Positions 41,391 through 41,432 of a stretch of 41,432 bases of DNA are shown one piece after another (position 1 is the stretch's first letter; each line of letters begins with the position of its first letter). The DNA is from Nitrospirota bacterium (GTDB lineage: Bacteria > Nitrospirota > Thermodesulfovibrionia > Thermodesulfovibrionales > UBA9159): assembly GCA_021790195.1 (NCBI GenBank), contig JAJYIF010000027.1, positions 1 to 41,432 of the forward strand. The letters are read 5' to 3'. Under the pieces are notes generated by a model. It did not search any database. It worked only from the letters and a program-made list of their open reading frames with translations, and was not told the DNA's origin. The position numbers and the translations under genes were made by a program.

Positions 41391-41432
41391 CATAGGTTGT
41401 AGAACATAATCAAGCCTGTGCCTTTCTTTTTC
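41311..41432. mobile_element. End of an IS21-like insertion sequence
   Basis: The segment starts TGTCATTTTTCAG and carries tandem copies of a CATTCCCCCA word, an arrangement typical of the multiple terminal repeats of IS21-family elements. It interrupts the ATPase gene. On the minus strand a frame is open from the window edge to a TAG at 41373-41375 (ending 'RLDYVLQPMLKNRG'), which could be the tail of an element protein. The other end and any target duplication are outside the window. The family call rests on memory of such ends, not on a search. Confidence 0.6.
41317..41366. repeat. Two tandem 25-bp terminal repeats
   Basis: Two adjacent 25-base units (41317-41341 and 41342-41366) agree at 19 positions; both hold TTTTCAG, then CATTCCCCCA. 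They are direct repeats, as expected for transposase-binding sites at the end of an IS21-like element. Confidence 0.7.

Noticed and set aside
1-41432. CRISPR arrays, rRNA and tRNA genes
   Set aside because: No regularly spaced repeats, no rRNA-like stretches and no cloverleaf with a TTCGA arm were noticed. A tRNAscan or Infernal run would be decisive.

Overview
The window looks like chromosomal DNA of a Gram-negative, anaerobic or redox-versatile environmental bacterium. Nitrospirota or Desulfobacterota would fit, but I cannot separate them by eye. The evidence is a six-haem c-type cytochrome, lipoproteins with lipobox signals, a GreB, a PutA-like fusion, and the run pheA-hisC-aroF-tyrA-aroA-cmk-ispH-rpsA-sppA-ihfB. 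The length is fosmid-like, and the first ten bases match a common EcoRI cloning adaptor, so this may be a cloned environmental insert.

Left part (1-8.7 kb): fragments of a TM0106-type nuclease and of a MacB-type permease flank a multihaem cytochrome and an MrfA-like DNA-repair helicase. A hybrid sensor kinase, a LOG-family protein, a disulfide-rich secreted protein, an orphan small protein and a DoxX protein follow. 9-14.8 kb: a MerA/Lpd-like flavoprotein, ywbE and greB, a proline dehydrogenase/P5C dehydrogenase fusion, and an orphan small protein closed by a perfect hairpin.

15-25 kb: one long operon for aromatic amino-acid synthesis (pheA, hisC, aroF, tyrA, aroA) that runs on through overlapping start and stop codons into cmk, ispH, rpsA, sppA and an IHF/HU gene. 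25-32.3 kb: a haem lipoprotein, a surface-adhesin-E-like protein, a membrane-anchored YqgE, nifU-nifS for Fe-S assembly, and tig-clpP-clpX for protein folding and turnover. Intergenic repeats of the 'GCGCCTTTGCG' and 'CACAGAGACGCAGAG' kinds lie around these genes.

32.6-41.4 kb: a response regulator with an AraC-type DNA-binding domain, a HepT/MntA toxin-antitoxin pair, and then a visibly AT-richer five-gene operon. That operon encodes an OB-fold lipoprotein, a vWA-like lipoprotein, a four-helix membrane protein, a tubulin/FtsZ-like GTPase and a large protein with an actin/Hsp70-type ATPase domain at its C-terminal end. I think this is the candidate undescribed system: one tubulin-fold and one actin-fold NTPase coupled to the envelope. 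The last gene runs into the end of an IS21-like element at the right edge, so it is probably truncated and any further genes are out of sight.

A second theme is transcriptional. Several genes without a ribosome binding site (mrfA, putA, nifU, mntA, tig, and less clearly the secreted-protein gene) have a -10 box, often the extended form TGnTAnnnn, placed 5 to 10 bases before the start codon. This predicts leaderless or nearly leaderless mRNAs.
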